This document shows, in pieces, positions 43,564 through 45,586 of a DNA stretch of 45,586 nucleotides (positions are counted from its first letter, which is position 1; each line of letters opens with the position of its first letter). The stretch is from Allorhizocola rhizosphaerae (GTDB lineage Bacteria > Actinomycetota > Actinomycetes > Mycobacteriales > Micromonosporaceae), in NCBI RefSeq assembly GCF_003426775.1, contig NZ_QJUG01000048.1, forward strand, positions 1 through 45,586, written 5' to 3'. A model generated the notes under the pieces. It saw only the letters and a program-made list of their open reading frames with translations, searched no databases and was not told the origin of the DNA. Both the position numbers and the translations under genes were made by a program.

Positions 43564-44583
43564 ATGGATCATCTGTGGACCGCCCGGCCCGGGTGGCTCA
43601 ACACCGCGAGCTACGGCCTGCCGCCGGACAGCGCGTGGGAGGCCCTGCAGGCGGCGCTCGCCGACTGGCGGGAGGGGCGCACGAGCTGGGAAGGCTGGGA
43701 CTCCTCGGTCACGCGGGCGCGTTCGGCGTACTCGAAGATAATCAATGTCAATGAATCGGATGTCGCGGTCGGCGCGCAGGTGTCGCAGTTGCTGTCGCCA
43801 GTGGCTGCCGCCGTCCCCGATGGCGCGACCGTGCTGGTGCCCGACATCGAGTTCACCTCCAACGTGTTCCCGTGGGCGGTGCACGCCGATCGCGGCGTCG
43901 TGGTCCGGACCGCGCCGGTGGAGAAGTTCGCCGAGCACATCGATGAGAGCGTTGACGTGGTGGCGTTTTCGCTCGTGCAGTCGGCGACCGGTCAGGTGGC
44001 GGACTATGCGGGCATCGTCGAGGCGGCGCGCGCCCACAACGCGTGGGTGGTAGTCGACGCGACCCAGGCCACGGGCTGGCTGCCGTACGACGGCTCGCTC
44101 GCCGACGCGGTCGTGGTCGGGGCCTACAAATGGCTGATGTCCCCGCGCGGCACGGGCTTCATCTATCTGCGTCCGGAGTTGCGCGAGCGGATGCGCCCGC
44201 TGGCCGCGGGGTGGTATGCGGGCGACCACGTGCACGAGTCGTACTACGGCCTCCCGCTGCGCCTGGCGCACGACGCCCGCGCGTTCGACCTCTCCCCCGC
44301 CTGGCATGCGTGGGTCGGCACGGCGGCGGCCCTCGACGTGGTCGAAAGCATTGGCGTGCAAGCGATTCATCACCACAATCTGGCTCTGGCCAATCGCTTC
44401 CTCACCGGGCTCGGGCAACCGCCGGGCGACAGCGCGATCGTCACGGTGGAGGTGCCCGATGCCAAGCGCAAGCTTGATGAAGCGGGCATCCACGCGGCCG
44501 TGCGGGCGGGGCGCGTGCGGGCCTCGTTCCACCTCTACAACACTGAGTCCGATGTGGACGCTGCACTAGATGCGCTGGGTTGA
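43564..44583 (+). CDS. Class V aminotransferase family protein (PLP-dependent)
   Basis: A 339-residue fold-type I PLP enzyme. The PLP lysine is in VVGAYKWLMSPRG, the cofactor Asp in WVVVDATQATGW, and substrate Arg/His residues follow. It resembles isopenicillin-epimerase/cysteine-desulfurase-like proteins; substrate unknown. ATG 43564 gives the expected N-terminus (LNTASYGLPP). It overlaps the acVLRF1 gene by 14 bp. Confidence 0.9.
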   Translation: MDHLWTARPGWLNTASYGLPPDSAWEALQAALADWREGRTSWEGWDSSVTRARSAYSKIINVNESDVAVGAQVSQLLSPVAAAVPDGATVLVPDIEFTSNVFPWAVHADRGVVVRTAPVEKFAEHIDESVDVVAFSLVQSATGQVADYAGIVEAARAHNAWVVVDATQATGWLPYDGSLADAVVVGAYKWLMSPRGTGFIYLRPELRERMRPLAAGWYAGDHVHESYYGLPLRLAHDARAFDLSPAWHAWVGTAAALDVVESIGVQAIHHHNLALANRFLTGLGQPPGDSAIVTVEVPDAKRKLDEAGIHAAVRAGRVRASFHLYNTESDVDAALDALG

Positions 44584-45172
44584 CATCTCGCCCCACCGGC
44601 TCGCGGGCTGGCTTGACGGCTTTTACCAGCGCCACGACGGGGCCACCGAGGAGGGCCTGCTGCTGCGGGCGGCCAACGGCGACACGGCCCTGCTGTTCCC
44701 GCCGCCCGGTTCGCCGACCGTGACCACGGTCGACCAGCTGCTGGCCTCGCTCAAGCTGGAGAAGAGGCTCGGTCTGCTGCTGGCGCGGCGGGGCGCCTGC
44801 GCCGTGGGCGTCAGCGTCGGCGGCAAGCTCGAAGCGTCCAAGGTGGAGCGCTTCTACCAGCAAGGACGCACTGCGGCGGGCGGGTGGTCGCAGCAGCGCT
44901 TCGCCCGCAGGCGGGCCAACCAGACCGAGGCGGGCGTGCGGGAGGCCGCCGAAATCGCGGCCCGCGTGCTGCTGCCCGCGGCCGGTGACATGGACGCGTT
45001 CGTGTGTGGGGGCGACCGCGGGATCATCGAGCAGATCCTGGCCGACCCGCGCCTGGCGCCCCTGTTGGCCAAGCGCTATGAGCGGGTCTATGAGGTGCCG
45101 GAGCCGCGGCACGCCGTGCTCCTCCAGGCGGTCGCGGATGCCGCCAAGGTCCGCATCAGGCTTGAGCCTTAA
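44570..45172 (+). CDS. acVLRF1 family peptidyl-tRNA hydrolase
   Basis: A 200-residue eRF1-like protein of the actinobacterial VLRF1 (Vms1/Ankzf1-related) family, which releases nascent chains from stalled ribosomes. The central loop GRTAAGGWSQQRFARRRANQ carries the conserved GGxSQQR catalytic-like sequence, followed by helices (REAAEIAARVLLPAAG) and AFVCGGDRGIIEQIL. It overlaps the aminotransferase gene, so they are probably cotranscribed; a functional link is not apparent. Confidence 0.9.
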   Translation: MRWVDISPHRLAGWLDGFYQRHDGATEEGLLLRAANGDTALLFPPPGSPTVTTVDQLLASLKLEKRLGLLLARRGACAVGVSVGGKLEASKVERFYQQGRTAAGGWSQQRFARRRANQTEAGVREAAEIAARVLLPAAGDMDAFVCGGDRGIIEQILADPRLAPLLAKRYERVYEVPEPRHAVLLQAVADAAKVRIRLEP

Positions 45173-45234
45173 CCCGGTCCTTACTGTCGCCTGACATTCT
45201 GTTTAGCGCGTGCAATGCGTGCAACGGGGTCGGT

Positions 45235-45260
45235 GGTGGCGCGTGGCATGGCGCGCCACC
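45235..45260. terminator. Strong hairpin after the acVLRF1 gene
   Basis: Perfect 9-bp arms GGTGGCGCG / CGCGCCACC with an 8-nt loop lie 62 bp past the acVLRF1 stop, between it and the convergent TPR gene. No T-tract, as often in high-GC genomes. Likely bidirectional terminator. Confidence 0.55.
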
Positions 45261-45290
45261 GCTGTCACGCCCGCTTAGGAAACGCCTCCA

Positions 45291-45413
45291 GAAAGCGCCT
45301 TCAGAAGCACGCCCTCCCAAAAAGCGCCCCCAGAAAGCGCGTTAGAAGCACGCCCTCCCAGAACACGCCCTCCCAGAGAGCGCCTCCAGAACACGTCGCC
45401 CAGAAGGGCGCCG
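45291..45413. repeat. Array of short degenerate repeats in an intergenic region
   Basis: About ten units of 12-16 bp on the pattern AGAA(A/C)(G/A)CGCCCTCCC. AGAAGCACGCCCTCCCA occurs twice exactly, at 45303-45319 and 45344-45360 (41-bp register). It is not a CRISPR: units are too short and there are no unique spacers. It lies between convergent genes. Confidence 0.6.
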
Positions 45414-45428
45414 CTTGGAGAGGTGCCG

Positions 45429-45586
45429 TCACGCCAGCCTGGTGGTCCGATTTATCCCCTCAGTCGCCCGCATCACGGCCGAGTCATCCGAATTGTCCCG
45501 CGCCAGCGCACGCGCCGCGTAGTAGCAGGCGAGCGCCCGGTCGAAGTCACCATCCCGCACATGCCCGTCGCCGATGTCGAGCAGCG
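45429..45586 (-). CDS. C-terminal end of a TPR-like protein (5' end beyond the window)
   Basis: The last 51 codons of a minus-strand gene running in from the right edge. The sequence LLDIGDGHVRDGDFDRALAC then YYAARALARDNSDDSAVMRA looks like a tetratricopeptide repeat, and the protein ends INRTTRLA. The full domain structure cannot be seen; TPR-containing regulators are common in actinomycetes. Confidence 0.7.
   Translation of the reverse strand, partial: LLDIGDGHVRDGDFDRALACYYAARALARDNSDDSAVMRATEGINRTTRLA

Noticed and set aside
45291-45413. Possible CRISPR array
   Set aside because: Units are 12-16 bp, degenerate and back to back without unique spacers, and no cas gene is present.

Overview
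The window is about 70% G+C with dense, often overlapping genes and many GTG/TTG starts. Families restricted to or typical of actinobacteria are present (acVLRF1 peptidyl-tRNA hydrolase, DUF5988, DinB2-like polymerase, LigD polymerase domain, rifampin monooxygenase with its RAE element). It reads as a chromosomal segment of a filamentous or related actinomycete; I cannot name the genus. Gene starts are strikingly often leaderless: at least sixteen have a TAnnnT-like -10 hexamer 6-8 nt before the start codon.

Layout. 1-1.95 kb: DUF692/MNIO enzyme, overlapping partner protein, atypical SDR. 1.9-3.85 kb (minus): lipoprotein and multi-pass membrane protein, with a 3 x 40 bp tandem repeat between them. 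4-8.2 kb: small HTH protein, enoyl-CoA hydratase-like protein, ABC exporter, and a TetR/DoxX divergent pair with palindromic operators. 8.2-9.8 kb (minus): ABC-F protein. 9.8-10.4 kb: a gene-poor stretch holding two apparent gene fragments. 10.4-12.5 kb: zinc metallopeptidase and DUF885 protein. 12.5-17.5 kb: a MacB/FtsX-type ABC transporter divergent from a NarL-type two-component system.

17.46-26.57 kb is the most interesting part: a compact minus-strand operon (alpha/beta hydrolase, PhaC-like synthase, beta-ketoacyl synthase, fused family I CoA-transferase, SDR ketoreductase, crotonyl-CoA carboxylase/reductase, DUF5988) with a divergent LuxR-type regulator. No acyl carrier protein, acyltransferase or modular PKS is present. 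The set is consistent with a CoA-level route that makes alkylmalonyl-CoA, condenses and reduces it, and passes a 2-alkyl-3-hydroxyacyl thioester to a PHA-synthase-like enzyme. I do not recognise this gene combination as a described system; product and novelty are inference.

26.8-30.1 kb (minus): small membrane protein, LigD-type polymerase domain, and a rifampin monooxygenase preceded by a near-consensus rifamycin-associated element. 30.1-35.8 kb (plus): unknown protein, amidohydrolase, YgiB/YgiC-like pair, lactonase-like beta-propeller, and a Y-family polymerase with leucine at the steric-gate position. 35.8-39.4 kb: ECF sigma factor with a membrane PASTA-like partner, coiled-coil protein, gamma-carbonic-anhydrase-like protein, dimethylargininase. 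39.5-45.2 kb: MarR/MFS drug-efflux pair, secreted metalloprotease with a hexapeptide-repeat leader, AlkD-like glycosylase, class V aminotransferase, acVLRF1. The window ends with a hairpin, a short-repeat array and the tail of a TPR-type gene.
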